A stretch of 32,965 nt of DNA from JANWYT01 sp046719465 (GCA_046719465.1 JBDNCV010000027.1:1-32965); one strand, 5' to 3'. Positions 16,694 to 24,913 are shown, counted from the stretch's first letter. Made by a program: numbers and translations. Notes: a model not told the origin generated them from the letters alone.

Positions 16694-17791
16694 GTGACAA
16701 AGATCCTGATTATTGAAGATTCTGACGACTTGAGAGCCGACATCATTGAGATGCTCTCGTTAGAGGGCTTTACAATGTTGGAGGCACGTGACGGGCGCGA
16801 GGGGGTAGAAGTCGCGCTTAGCCAACTGCCGGATCTGATCGTCTGCGATGTGATGATGCCGAACATGGACGGCTACCAAGTGCTAGAGGCGCTGCGCGCG
16901 GAACCGACGACCCAGACCATCCCGTTTGTGTTCCTCACCAGCCGCGCCGAGCATGAAAGCCAGCGCTTTGGTATGCGGCTCGGCGCGGATGATTACCTTG
17001 CGAAGCCCTTCAACGTCAGTGAACTGATTGAAGTCATCCGCGTACAGCTCAAAAAAGCCAGCGACGCCCGTGCACTGGCCGATAAGCAGATGGAAGATCT
17101 ACGCATGAGCATTATCTCGGCGATGCCGCATGAGCTGCGCACGCCGTTGAACACGATCCTCGGCTTTAGCGAGGTGATGATGATGGAGGCGGAAACACTC
17201 AGGCCAGAGAAAGTCAAAGAGTGGGCGCAGTTCATCCACAACGCAGGAATGCGGCTGCTGCGCATGACAGAGAATTACTTGGTGTACGCGCGGGTCAGCG
17301 TCGCGCTGAACGACCCTGACGAGCGCGCCAGCGTGCGCAAGCAGATCTTGACTAGCCCGCAGGACTTACTCGCGCAGGAAGCGGAAAGGGTGGCACAGCG
17401 CCACGGCCGCGGCGCAGACTTGGCGCTGCAACTCCAACCGGCTGGGACGATCCGCTGTACGTATACTTACTTCGTGAAGATCATCGATGAGCTGGTCGAC
17501 AACGCCTGCAAGTTCAGCGAGTCGGGCACACCGATCACTGTGCGGACAGCGGTTGAGCCGCCATACTACGTCCTCTACGTGGAGGATCAAGGGCGTGGCA
17601 TCAACCCCGAGTATCTGTCTCAGATCGGCGCGTATATGCAGTTCGACCGCTGGTTTTACGAACAGCAGGGGGCAGGGCTGGGGTTGGGGATCGTCGTGCA
17701 GATCGTGCGATTGCACGAGGGCGTGTTTAACGTGACCTCCACCCCGAACAAGGGCACGCAGGTCAAGGTTGGCCTGTGGATGAGCGAGTGA
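16694..17791 (+). CDS. Receiver-histidine kinase hybrid
   Basis: A 365-residue soluble protein with the receiver at the N-terminus (about 3-120; phosphoacceptor Asp52, Lys104 of AKPF), a short coiled linker, a HisKA dimerisation domain with the phosphorylated histidine His146 in MPHELRTPLN, and a HATPase domain. The N box is DELVDNACKF, G1 is DQGRG and G2 is GAGLGLG. There is no membrane segment, so input presumably comes through phosphorylation of its own receiver, as in multistep relays. It starts at GTG 16694, with GAGGTG eight bases upstream. It is divergent from the multidomain receiver-like gene, which makes that protein a candidate partner. Confidence 0.93.
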   Translation: MTKILIIEDSDDLRADIIEMLSLEGFTMLEARDGREGVEVALSQLPDLIVCDVMMPNMDGYQVLEALRAEPTTQTIPFVFLTSRAEHESQRFGMRLGADDYLAKPFNVSELIEVIRVQLKKASDARALADKQMEDLRMSIISAMPHELRTPLNTILGFSEVMMMEAETLRPEKVKEWAQFIHNAGMRLLRMTENYLVYARVSVALNDPDERASVRKQILTSPQDLLAQEAERVAQRHGRGADLALQLQPAGTIRCTYTYFVKIIDELVDNACKFSESGTPITVRTAVEPPYYVLYVEDQGRGINPEYLSQIGAYMQFDRWFYEQQGAGLGLGIVVQIVRLHEGVFNVTSTPNKGTQVKVGLWMSE

Positions 17792-17806
17792 TCTGGACTG
17801 CGGCGT

Positions 17807-17835
17807 TTGGTGTAATTTTCAAAGACCGTTATAAT
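17807..17835 (+). promoter_or_regulatory. Sigma-70-type promoter for the LysM lipoprotein gene
   Basis: TTGGTG at 17807-17812, a 17-base spacer and a perfect TATAAT at 17830-17835. It lies 16 bases after the kinase stop, with a leader of about 75 bases to the ATG at 17918. Confidence 0.65.
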
Positions 17836-17917
17836 CACAAGCAGGTTAACCGCGTGGGTTGGCCGTAGATTGGTGCGCATCACGGGGCTGTGGCAGCGTA
17901 CAACCCGGAGGTCATTC

Positions 17918-18922
17918 ATGAACACACTGAGAAATCCATGGCGGCTGGCCGCTGCGTGTGGGTTGATTTTGATAGTTGCGACCGCCTGTTATCAGAACAT
18001 TGACGAGGACGGCAACCCGGCAGCGCTGTCTATGGGCTTGCCCACCGCGACCTTGACACCCTTCCCCACTGCGACCGACACCCCCACTCCCACTGAGGAA
18101 TTTATCGCGGAGGTCGTGACAGAGGAAGCCCCGCAGGAGGCAACCTTGGACTTCTCGGCCTTTGAGACGCCGACCGAGGCATTTACCTTCGATGACCCGA
18201 ACGCCACCCCTGACCTGCTGGACTTCGACACGCTGCAGCTGACGTTCAACGCGCCGCCCCCGCAGGATGTACTGCTGGGCGACACGGGTGGCCCGTTCGG
18301 AACGCCCACCCCCACGCCGTTCACGGTGGTGCAGATTGACAACTTCTCGCTCACATCGACGCAGTTTGTGCTGCAAGTGACGCAAACGCAGGAAGCCTCC
18401 TTCACGCAGACGGCGGTTGCGCTCGGCATTGGCGAGGAGCCGACGATCCCGCCGTTTGTGACGGATGTCCCAGACATCTTCTTCCCATCGCCCACGCCCA
18501 CCCCGTTTGATCTGGGGCGGCCTGCGGTGTGCATTCACATCGTCCAGCCCGGGGAGAACCTCTTCCGCCTGTCGCTGCGTTACGGGGTATCGGTCAACGA
18601 TCTGGCGGTGGCCAATGGGATTTCCAACATTCAGTTGATCCGCGTCAATCAGCAGATCACCATCCCGGGCTGTGGCACAACGGGCGTGTTCCCACCGCCG
18701 ACGCCCCTGCCAGCGGGGACGGGCGGCATCGGCGGCCCGGGCGACACGGTTACAGGCCAGTCGGTGGCGATCTGCAATCAGCACCTCGTGCAGCAGTATG
18801 AGACGCTCTTCCAGATTTCGCTGCGCTACGGGGTGTCGATGCAGAGCATCATCAACGCCAACAACATCACCAACCCGAACATCATCATCATGGCGACGAC
18901 GCTTCAGATCCCGTGCGCGTGA
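17918..18922 (+). CDS. LysM-domain lipoprotein
   Basis: A 334-residue exported protein predicted to bind peptidoglycan or chitin-like glycans. The signal peptide ends at a lipobox-like VATAC with Cys24 as the lipid-attachment residue. A long Thr/Pro/Asp-rich spacer (about 35-200, with repeated P-T-P-T runs) reaches two LysM domains at about 204-252 and 284-334. Each domain has the Y-G-V-S core and an N-x-I-x-N segment, and both are framed by cysteines (VC...PGC and IC...PCA), so each may carry a disulfide. The ATG at 17918 has GGAGGT 7 bases upstream and gives the signal peptide directly; an earlier in-frame start at 17870 does not. A terminator follows the gene. Confidence 0.9.
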   Translation: MNTLRNPWRLAAACGLILIVATACYQNIDEDGNPAALSMGLPTATLTPFPTATDTPTPTEEFIAEVVTEEAPQEATLDFSAFETPTEAFTFDDPNATPDLLDFDTLQLTFNAPPPQDVLLGDTGGPFGTPTPTPFTVVQIDNFSLTSTQFVLQVTQTQEASFTQTAVALGIGEEPTIPPFVTDVPDIFFPSPTPTPFDLGRPAVCIHIVQPGENLFRLSLRYGVSVNDLAVANGISNIQLIRVNQQITIPGCGTTGVFPPPTPLPAGTGGIGGPGDTVTGQSVAICNQHLVQQYETLFQISLRYGVSMQSIINANNITNPNIIIMATTLQIPCA

Positions 18923-18943
18923 GGCTGGTCTGAAGCTGGACGA

Positions 18944-18967
18944 AGGGCGGCCTAGACCGCCCTTTTT
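18944..18967 (+). terminator. Rho-independent terminator after the LysM gene
   Basis: GGGCGG (18945-18950), a 6-base loop and CCGCCC (18957-18962) are followed directly by TTTTT. It lies 22 bases after the stop codon and ahead of the Nudix gene. Confidence 0.85.
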
Positions 18968-18993
18968 GTTGGACTGAGCAGGAAGGTCACACA

Positions 18994-19524
18994 GTGAACG
19001 AACAGAGCATCGCCAAACAAGTGATTTACGACGGGCGCGTGATTCACGTGGAGCTGCACGAGGTCACGCTGGCCAACGGGAGCCACGCCAAGCGCGAGCT
19101 GGTGCGCCACCCGGGCGCGGTGGCCATTGTGCCGTTAGAGCCAGATCAGCATGTCGTGCTGGTGGAGCAGTTCCGCTTTGCTGCGGGGCGCGTGCTGCTG
19201 GAGATCCCGGCGGGGACGCTGGAGGTGGGGGAAGACCCCGATGTGTGCGCGGAACGCGAGCTGCGCGAGGAAACCGGCCTGCGCCCGGGGAGCTTGCAAA
19301 GGCTGGGGGGGATTTACGTCGCGCCCGGCTACACGACCGAGTTCATCCACCTTTACCTCGCGCGCGAGCTAACGCCGGACGCCTTGATAATGGACGCCGA
19401 CGAGGACATCCGCACCGTGCGGATGCCGCTGGCGGAGGCGCTGGCTAAGATTGAAGCGGGGGAGATCGTCGACGGCAAGAGCGTCAGCGCGCTGCTGCGG
19501 GTGGCGCGCCTGTTGGGCGTGTGA
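18994..19524 (+). CDS. Nudix hydrolase (ADP-ribose pyrophosphatase type)
   Basis: A 176-residue enzyme that cleaves nucleoside-diphosphate compounds, most likely ADP-ribose. The Nudix box begins at GTLEVGEDPD and continues with RELREETGL, with all the catalytic glutamates in place. The upstream EIPAG and downstream APGYTTEF segments are typical of the ADP-ribose pyrophosphatase branch. It starts with GTG at 18994, with AGGAAGG about 10 bases ahead. Its TGA stop (19522-19524) is part of an 8-bp direct repeat flanking a small inserted element, so the element landed exactly at the gene's end without changing the protein. Confidence 0.92.
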   Translation: MNEQSIAKQVIYDGRVIHVELHEVTLANGSHAKRELVRHPGAVAIVPLEPDQHVVLVEQFRFAAGRVLLEIPAGTLEVGEDPDVCAERELREETGLRPGSLQRLGGIYVAPGYTTEFIHLYLARELTPDALIMDADEDIRTVRMPLAEALAKIEAGEIVDGKSVSALLRVARLLGV

Positions 19525-19695
19525 GGGAGTGTCTAAACCTAAACAGATGGTGAGGCCTCACCCCTAAATCCCCTCTCCCGCAGAGAGGGGACTTTTGCCC
19601 CCTTCTCCCGTGGGAGAAGGGGGTTGGGGGATGAGGCCTTGTAATGTCAACCGAACAAGACGAGATGACGCATCACCGCGACCTTAGACACTCCC
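19525..19695 (+). mobile_element. MITE-like element with inverted ends and 8-bp target duplication
   Basis: A 171-bp non-coding element bounded by perfect 12-bp inverted repeats, GGGAGTGTCTAA (19525-19536) and TTAGACACTCCC (19684-19695). Outside these lie perfect 8-bp direct repeats, GCGTGTGA at 19517-19524 and again at 19696-19703, as expected for a transposon target duplication. The interior holds two strong hairpins: a CCCCTCTCCC..GAGAGGGG stem and a CCCCCTTCTCCC..GGGAGAAGGGGG stem. It has no transposase, so it must have moved with help from another element. An inverted relative lies at 31022-31217. It leaves the rplS promoter 15 bases downstream intact. Confidence 0.85.
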
Positions 19696-19710
19696 GCGTG
19701 TGATTTCGCC

Positions 19711-19739
19711 TTGTTATCACCTGAGGCCACCTGTATAAT
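19711..19739 (+). promoter_or_regulatory. Sigma-70-type promoter for rplS
   Basis: TTGTTA at 19711-19716, exactly 17 bases of spacer, and a perfect TATAAT at 19734-19739. The leader to the GTG start is about 55 bases. It lies just outside the MITE-like element, so that insertion did not disturb it. Confidence 0.75.
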
Positions 19740-19801
19740 CATCGTTCGTTTAATTCGTCTTGATGCTGCCGCGAAGGCGCATGGTTGGAAGGGTAAGTAG
19801 C

Positions 19802-20158
19802 GTGAACGAGCTGATGAACGCGCTGGCGATGACCGATCGTGGTCATCCGAAGGTGGAGGCCGGCGATACTGTCAAGGTGCACGTGCGCATCGTCGAAGGC
19901 GAGCGTGAACGTGTGCAGGTGTTTCAAGGGGTGGTGATCCGCGTGCGCAAGGGCGGCAACGACGCCAACTTCACGGTGCGCCGTTTGGCCTCGCACGGGA
20001 TCGGCGTGGAGCGCACCTTCCTGTTGAACAGCCCGCGCATTGACAAGATCGAAATCCTGCGCCGCAGCAAGGTGCGTCGTGCGCAGCTGTACTACCTGCG
20101 CAACCTGCGCGGGAAGTCGGCTCGCTTGAAGGAACGTCGTCTGCCGGTCAACAAGTAG
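19802..20158 (+). CDS. rplS: 50S ribosomal protein L19
   Basis: A 118-residue ribosomal protein at the 30S-50S interface. It shows the family pattern: NELMNAL near the start, then GDTVKVHVRIVEG, VFQGVVI, FTVRR, GIGVERTF, P-R-I-D-K-I-E and a basic RRAQLYYLR C-terminus. The GTG at 19802 matches the normal L19 start (M/V-N-E-L); longer in-frame starts at 19760 and 19781 would add a basic tail not seen in the family. GGAAGGG lies about 8 bases upstream. The trmD and rimM genes that often precede rplS are not here. Confidence 0.97.
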   Translation: MNELMNALAMTDRGHPKVEAGDTVKVHVRIVEGERERVQVFQGVVIRVRKGGNDANFTVRRLASHGIGVERTFLLNSPRIDKIEILRRSKVRRAQLYYLRNLRGKSARLKERRLPVNK

Positions 20159-20171
20159 CACAGGCCGTCTT

Positions 20172-20912
20172 ATGCTGCGCCCGTTGATTGGCATCACCGC
20201 ATACACGCGCGACTACATCGAGAAGGGCTGGGATTTTGACGTCTCGTATGCGCAGAACGCCGTCGCAGTAGAAGCGGCGGGCGGCCTGCCTGTGTTGATC
20301 CCAGCTAAGGTGAGCATGGAGACGCTGCGCGCAATCTATGAGCGTTTGGATGGCGTGCTGCTGCCGGGCGGGGGCGATGTTGACCCGTCGGAGTATCAGG
20401 CGGAGCGCCACCCGACCACCGGCAACATCGACCACGACCGCGACCGCACCGAGATTGCCCTGACGCGCTGGGCGTGGGAAGACAGCCTGCCCGCCTTTGG
20501 CATTTGCCGCGGCATCCAAGTGATGAACGTCGCGCTGGGCGGTTCGCTGATTCAGGACGTGCCGTCGCTGGTGGCGCAGCCGCTGCGCCACGACCTCGAC
20601 CCGGGCGAGACGCGCTCGCGCATTTTGCACGATGTTACACTGGCGGAGGACAGCCGCCTTGCGCAGATCATCGGGCAGACGCGGGTTCCGGTCAACAGCA
20701 TTCACCACCAAGCCATTGAAACGCCCGCGCCGGTGCTGCGCGTGGTCGGCCACGCGCCCGATGGCGTGATTGAAGCCGTCGAAGTGGCCGAGAAGCCGTT
20801 CTTTGCAGCGGTGCAGTGGCATCCTGAGGATATGATCGACGACGAGCGCATGCTGCGGGTGTTCCGCGCCTTTGTAGAAGCTGCCCGCGAACGCATGGCC
20901 GCCCGCGCTTAA
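20172..20912 (+). CDS. Gamma-glutamyl-gamma-aminobutyrate hydrolase family protein (peptidase C26)
   Basis: A 246-residue class I glutamine-amidotransferase-like hydrolase, related to PuuD. The nucleophile is Cys112 in FGICRGIQ, with His217 and Glu219 in VQWHPED completing the triad. The oxyanion-hole region LLPGGGDVDP (64-72) is also present. Such enzymes cleave gamma-glutamyl amide bonds; the true substrate cannot be read from sequence. It begins 13 bases after rplS and may share its promoter. No polyamine or GABA gene is adjacent. Confidence 0.92.
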   Translation: MLRPLIGITAYTRDYIEKGWDFDVSYAQNAVAVEAAGGLPVLIPAKVSMETLRAIYERLDGVLLPGGGDVDPSEYQAERHPTTGNIDHDRDRTEIALTRWAWEDSLPAFGICRGIQVMNVALGGSLIQDVPSLVAQPLRHDLDPGETRSRILHDVTLAEDSRLAQIIGQTRVPVNSIHHQAIETPAPVLRVVGHAPDGVIEAVEVAEKPFFAAVQWHPEDMIDDERMLRVFRAFVEAARERMAARA

Positions 20913-20971
20913 TTTGCACGAGGCTCCAGCAGCTGCTTTCTTGACTGCCGCGGCTCGGCGGACAAGGGAGC

Positions 20972-21032
20972 CGAAGTCCCCTCTCTACGGGAGAGGGGAT
21001 TTAGAGGTGAGGCAGCGCTGGCCGAACTCAGA
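20972..21032 (-). repeat. Truncated fragment of the GGGAGTGTCT repeat family
   Basis: This holds the CCCCTCTC..GAGAGGGG hairpin and the following ATTTAGAGGTGAGG and ACTCAGACA portions seen in the copy at 31150-31214. The other half and the outer end are missing. Confidence 0.6.
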
Positions 21033-21043
21033 CAAAAAGAAGA

Positions 21044-21067
21044 AGACCCCAGCACGGGGTCTTTTTT
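21044..21067. terminator. Bidirectional rho-independent terminator
   Basis: AGACCCC (21044-21050), loop agcac and GGGGTCT (21056-21062) are followed by a T-run on the plus strand. On the minus strand the same stem is followed by TCTTCTTTTTG. It lies between the convergent C26 hydrolase gene and the AlbA_2 gene and can end both transcripts. Confidence 0.85.
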
Positions 21068-21071
21068 GTTC

Positions 21072-22646
21072 TCACTTGAGCATGTAGTGCGTGCCTTTTT
21101 TGCTGCCGACCTTGAGCAGGATGCCTTTTTCGACCATGTCCACGAGGTCAAGGCGCAGCGTCTCGGAGCTGATGCCTTGACACAGGTTGCGATACTCGCG
21201 GTTGGTGATGGAGCCGTGCTCACGGATGTATTGCAGCGCGCGGGCTTGGCGATAGTTGGTGTTGCGCGTCCATTCGGGGGCGCGCGGCTTTTCACGGGCG
21301 TTGAACAGCGTCACGGCAAAGCTGTAGGGGCGCGCGTCGAAGCTGGGGGGGCGATGCCCCGCCTGTTCCATCACTTCCATCATACGGTCGATGCCCAGCC
21401 CCAGTTCCTCGATGTAGCCCCACTGGAACAAGCCGTTGACCACGCGCGGGTTGCGGCTGAAGTGCTCATCCTTGATGTTCTCGATGGTGATGAACGCGGG
21501 CAGCCCGCCCGGGCTGATGACCTCAAGGCGGTCGGAATACATGCGGATTTCGATGCGCCGCCCACGGATGCGATAATCGCGGTGGCAGATGCTGTTGACG
21601 ATGGCCTCGCGCACGGCAAACTGCGGGTACTCAGTGCGTTCTTCGCGCTCAAGGCCTTTGACCACCGCGCTAACGGCCATCTCGCTCCAGATGAGGTTCC
21701 ACGAGGCCTCGATCAAACGGGGGAGGGGGCCGGTCAGCTCTTCGCGGCGGGTGTAGCCAGCGAGGCCGCTCTCGCCGCGCGGCTGCGTCCCGACGAACTT
21801 GGCGAAGACGACGCCGCTCTGCGGGAGCCACTGCTGCGGATAGTCGGTAAACATGAGCACGCCCATGATGGTCGGCTTGCCGTCGGCGTTGAGCGCGCCG
21901 ATTTCTTGCAGCAAGTCCTCGACGTTGCCGTTGAAGGGGCGTTTGGTGCGCTCTTGGCGCTTCTCGAGGTATTCCTCGATCATCTTCTTGCTGAAGTCCT
22001 CACGGGTGGCGCCGGGCACAAGGTCGGATTCGTAGTCACCGGTGTTCTTGGCGCTGGCGAGCCGCAGGATCTCTTGGCCGCCGAGGGGGCGATTCTTCGC
22101 GCCGCTGCGGATCAACACGCGGCCATCGGAGAGGGCGTGCAGCTCAATGCTGCGCGGGACGCGGATGGCGTACACGGTGTGCAGGTTGGCATCTGGTTTA
22201 TCTGGCGCGGGGGCGGACGCCTCGGCGGCGGGGGCTGCCTCGACGGGTGCTTCTGCGGGGGCATCGGGCGCGGGGGCAGCGGTGGTCTCTTTCGCATCGG
22301 CGGGTGAGCTGCCAAACTCCAGCGCGAGCGCAGGCTGGAGCGGGGTCACGGTCACCGGCTCGGCGGCTTCTGGCTCAGCGTCAACGGGGATTTGCAGTTC
22401 CTCCCAGCGGTCAAGGACGACTGTCGGATTGTACAACTCATCGGCGCTGCGCAGGGCCTTTTGCAGCACGTCACTGTCAATTTTGGCGCGCGAGGGCTTG
22501 CCGTCGTCGTGCAGGCCGATGACGATAGTTCCGCCCTCGGTGTTGGCGAAGGCGACGAGCGTCTCTGCGATGAGCTTGGCGTCTGCTTTGGGCAGGAAGG
22601 CCATGCGCGGCCCCTGACCGGCCTTCAAAAGATCAAGTGTTGCCAT
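21072..22646 (-). CDS. AlbA_2/Schlafen-type putative transcriptional regulator with ATPase-like domain
   Basis: A 524-residue protein. The N-terminus (about 1-90 and 155-200) is an AlbA_2 DNA-binding-like domain, with AFANTEGGTIVIGLHDDG and the GGQEILRL end. It is interrupted by an Ala/Pro/Glu-rich insert at about 89-153. The middle contains a RecG-related HATPase_c_4 domain with REAIVNSICHRDY (346-358) and DRLEVISPGGLP (372-383). The C-terminus (about 455-524) is a winged-helix-like domain. Proteins of this architecture are usually annotated as regulators, and some act in defence, but no defence partner is adjacent here. The low-complexity insert splitting the AlbA_2 domain is the odd feature. 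It is transcribed alone. Confidence 0.85.
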   Translation of the reverse strand: MATLDLLKAGQGPRMAFLPKADAKLIAETLVAFANTEGGTIVIGLHDDGKPSRAKIDSDVLQKALRSADELYNPTVVLDRWEELQIPVDAEPEAAEPVTVTPLQPALALEFGSSPADAKETTAAPAPDAPAEAPVEAAPAAEASAPAPDKPDANLHTVYAIRVPRSIELHALSDGRVLIRSGAKNRPLGGQEILRLASAKNTGDYESDLVPGATREDFSKKMIEEYLEKRQERTKRPFNGNVEDLLQEIGALNADGKPTIMGVLMFTDYPQQWLPQSGVVFAKFVGTQPRGESGLAGYTRREELTGPLPRLIEASWNLIWSEMAVSAVVKGLEREERTEYPQFAVREAIVNSICHRDYRIRGRRIEIRMYSDRLEVISPGGLPAFITIENIKDEHFSRNPRVVNGLFQWGYIEELGLGIDRMMEVMEQAGHRPPSFDARPYSFAVTLFNAREKPRAPEWTRNTNYRQARALQYIREHGSITNREYRNLCQGISSETLRLDLVDMVEKGILLKVGSKKGTHYMLK

Positions 22647-22685
22647 ATTGTGAAAGGTCTAATCCAATTGTTCTATGGGACTTTC

Positions 22686-22694
22686 ATTGTATCA
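22686..22694 (-). promoter_or_regulatory. Extended -10 promoter for the AlbA_2 gene
   Basis: The minus strand reads TGATACAAT about 40 bases before the start at 22646. It is the same extended -10 seen ahead of der. The rest of the 236-bp gap to 22883 shows no gene or repeat. Confidence 0.45.
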
Positions 22695-22882
22695 GATTTC
22701 TGATGGAGGCGCGCACCTTTCTCGTATCAAATTGGCGATGATCTAGCGGGGATGTGTGTGCCACCATTGACGGGTTTGTGATGCTCATGAGATACTCACC
22801 GGCTGATGCGCTGCGCTTATGTGGGGGCAGCGCGTTCCTGTTCGATTGCGACGTTCAACGCATGTAGGGAGCAACCAGCCTC

Positions 22883-23818
22883 ATGAATCAGAAAGATTTA
22901 GGCCATCCGCGCACGCCTGCGGAATACGCGCGCATTTACTTGACCGGCTTTGCGATGGGTTCGGCGGATATTGTGCCGGGTGTTTCGGGCGGGACGATTG
23001 CCTTCATCGCCGGGATTTACGCCACGCTGCTGAACGCGATCAAATCGTTCGACGTCGAGGCGATCCGCCTAGGGGTGGGGCTGAAGTTCCGCGAGCTGTT
23101 CGAGCATATCCCGGTGCGCTTCTTGATCACGCTGCTGTTGGGGATTGGCACGGCGATTTTGCTGCTGGCCAACGCGCTGGGGCAGGCGCTGGAGGACGCG
23201 CCAACCTTTGTCTTTGCGTTCTTCGGCGGGTTGATCGTGGCGTCCATCGTGGCGATCCTGCCCAAAGTGCGCTGGAATGCGCCCAGCGTGATCGCGTTTG
23301 TCGTTGGGGCGGTGTTTGCGTTCTTCCTCGTAGGGCTGAACCCGCTGGAGGATGCCGACCACAGCCTGCCGGTGCTGTTCTTCAGCGGGATGGTTGCCAT
23401 TTGCGCCATGATCTTGCCGGGCATCAGCGGCTCGTTCATCCTGCTGATTCTGGGGCAGTATCAGTTCATTTTGGGCGCGGTGCGCTCGTTTGACATCCTG
23501 AGCGTGGCAATGGTTGGCATGGGGGCCATTGTGGGCCTGTTGGGGTTCACACGCATCTTGAGCTGGCTGCTCAAGCGCCATGAGTCTGTTACCATTGCTG
23601 CGCTGGTGGGCTTCATGTTGGGGTCGCTGCGCAAGATTTGGGATGAATCAGTGGCAGGGTTGGCGCTTGTGCCCAGCTTTGGCGTGGCAGAGGCGGCGCT
23701 GCTGGTGGGGTTGATTGCGTTGGGCTTCTTGCTCGTCAGCGTGCTTGACCACATCCAGAACGGCGATAACCCGCTGCTGCGCCACGTGTGGAAGACGCGC
23801 GGGCTTGATGCCGCCTGA
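22883..23818 (+). CDS. DUF368 membrane protein (PopT-type undecaprenyl-phosphate translocase family)
   Basis: A 311-residue polytopic membrane protein with about eight hydrophobic segments. It has the two family signatures GSADIVPGVSGG (26-37) and MILPGISGS (176-184), an internal duplication typical of DUF368. Members of this family (PopT) were recently linked to recycling of undecaprenyl phosphate across the membrane, a carrier used in cell-wall synthesis. The start at 22883 has AGGGAGC 12 bases upstream. An overlapping open frame (22819-23493) in another phase shows no protein-like composition. No other envelope gene sits beside it. Confidence 0.9.
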   Translation: MNQKDLGHPRTPAEYARIYLTGFAMGSADIVPGVSGGTIAFIAGIYATLLNAIKSFDVEAIRLGVGLKFRELFEHIPVRFLITLLLGIGTAILLLANALGQALEDAPTFVFAFFGGLIVASIVAILPKVRWNAPSVIAFVVGAVFAFFLVGLNPLEDADHSLPVLFFSGMVAICAMILPGISGSFILLILGQYQFILGAVRSFDILSVAMVGMGAIVGLLGFTRILSWLLKRHESVTIAALVGFMLGSLRKIWDESVAGLALVPSFGVAEAALLVGLIALGFLLVSVLDHIQNGDNPLLRHVWKTRGLDAA

Positions 23819-23856
23819 GTCGCCAGCGGATCGTTGAGAACTGGGTTACAATCGAG

Positions 23857-23886
23857 GTCAGCGTCGCATGAGGCGCTGGCTTTTTT
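23857..23886 (+). terminator. Rho-independent terminator after the DUF368 gene
   Basis: GTCAGCG (23857-23863) pairs with CGCTGGC (23874-23880), with one G-T pair, and is followed by TTTTTT. It lies 38 bases after the DUF368 stop and only 16 bases before the radical SAM start, so it could also act as a leader attenuator. Confidence 0.7.
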
Positions 23887-23902
23887 GTTTGAGTGACGGC
23901 TG

Positions 23903-24913
23903 ATGGCGATTCGTTCTCTGCTCAATTTGATGTCTGACCGACTGGCGACGCTGCCGCTGCTCATCCTGTATCTGACGGATGGCTGCAACAGCCGCTGCGC
24001 AACGTGCGACATCTGGCGTAATCCACGGCGCAACATGCCGCTGAGCTTGGCGCGCGCGCTGGCCGACGCGGTGGATGAGTTGGGGGTGCGCTGGGTGCTG
24101 TTGAGCGGTGGCGAGGCCATGCAGCACCCCGAATGGCCAACGATTGCGCAGTTGTTCCGGCAGCGGGGGGTGCGCGTGCTGCTGCTGACCAATGGGCTGC
24201 TGGTGCGCCGCCAAGCGGAGGCTGTCGCGCAGGTCGTCGATGAGCTGTACGTCAGCCTTGATGCGGCTACGCCGGGGCTGTACGCGGCGATCCGTGGGGT
24301 GGATGCGCTCGATCTTGTGTTAGCAGGCATTCAGCAGGCGAGCGCGGCGGGCGTGCCCGTCACCACGCGGACGACCGTCCAGCGGCGCAACTATCATCAG
24401 ATGCCGCAGATTGCGGATGCGGCGCTGGCGGCGGGGGCGCGATCTGTCAGCTATTTGGCGGTGGACACCGCCAGCCAGATTGCCTTTGGAGCGCGCCCGG
24501 ACGACCTCAGCGGCGACGCTCTGAGCGCAGCGGACTGTGACGCGCTGGAGGCGATGCTAGATGCGTTCGCGGTCAGCCATGCGGCGCAGTTTGCCAGCGG
24601 CCAGATTGCCGAGTCGCCCGCCAAGCTGCGCCGGATTTTGCTGCATTACTTTCGCCGCGATGCCGAATATGCGCCGCCGCGCTGCAACGCGCCGCGCCTC
24701 AGCGTGGTGGTGGAGTGCGACGGGACGATCCGCCCGTGTTACTTTCTGCCTGCGGTGGGCCGCCTCACGCCCCGCGGGGAGCCGCTGGGGCGCGTCGTCA
24801 ACGGGCAGGCAGCGCAGGCGCTGCGGGCGGCGGTGCGGCAGGGGCAGCGCCCGGAATGTGAACGCTGTGTTTGCCCGCTGTATATGGGCGCGCGTGCGCT
24901 GGTGCGGATGTGA
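23903..24913 (+). CDS. Radical SAM protein with C-terminal cysteine cluster (SPASM-like)
   Basis: A 336-residue iron-sulfur enzyme that uses S-adenosylmethionine to start radical chemistry. The cluster motif is C28-x3-C32-x2-C35, followed by LLSGGEAMQHP (67-77) as the SAM-binding GGE region. The C-terminal part carries six more cysteines (261, 272, 279, 319, 322, 324), the pattern of a SPASM or twitch domain binding auxiliary clusters. Such enzymes often modify peptides, but no small precursor gene is seen next to it. Its stop overlaps the start of a methyltransferase gene by 4 bases, so the two act in one pathway. The substrate is unknown. Confidence 0.9.
   Translation: MAIRSLLNLMSDRLATLPLLILYLTDGCNSRCATCDIWRNPRRNMPLSLARALADAVDELGVRWVLLSGGEAMQHPEWPTIAQLFRQRGVRVLLLTNGLLVRRQAEAVAQVVDELYVSLDAATPGLYAAIRGVDALDLVLAGIQQASAAGVPVTTRTTVQRRNYHQMPQIADAALAAGARSVSYLAVDTASQIAFGARPDDLSGDALSAADCDALEAMLDAFAVSHAAQFASGQIAESPAKLRRILLHYFRRDAEYAPPRCNAPRLSVVVECDGTIRPCYFLPAVGRLTPRGEPLGRVVNGQAAQALRAAVRQGQRPECERCVCPLYMGARALVRM

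Noticed and set aside
16576..16866. N-terminal extension of the multidomain receiver-like protein
   Set aside because: It would overlap the divergent kinase gene by over 170 bases and has a low-complexity Ser-rich sequence; the ATG at 16575 has an AGGA site.
22819..23493. Overlapping 224-codon frame at the DUF368 gene
   Set aside because: It is an out-of-phase shadow with Arg/Gly/Cys-rich composition; the DUF368 frame carries the family signatures.
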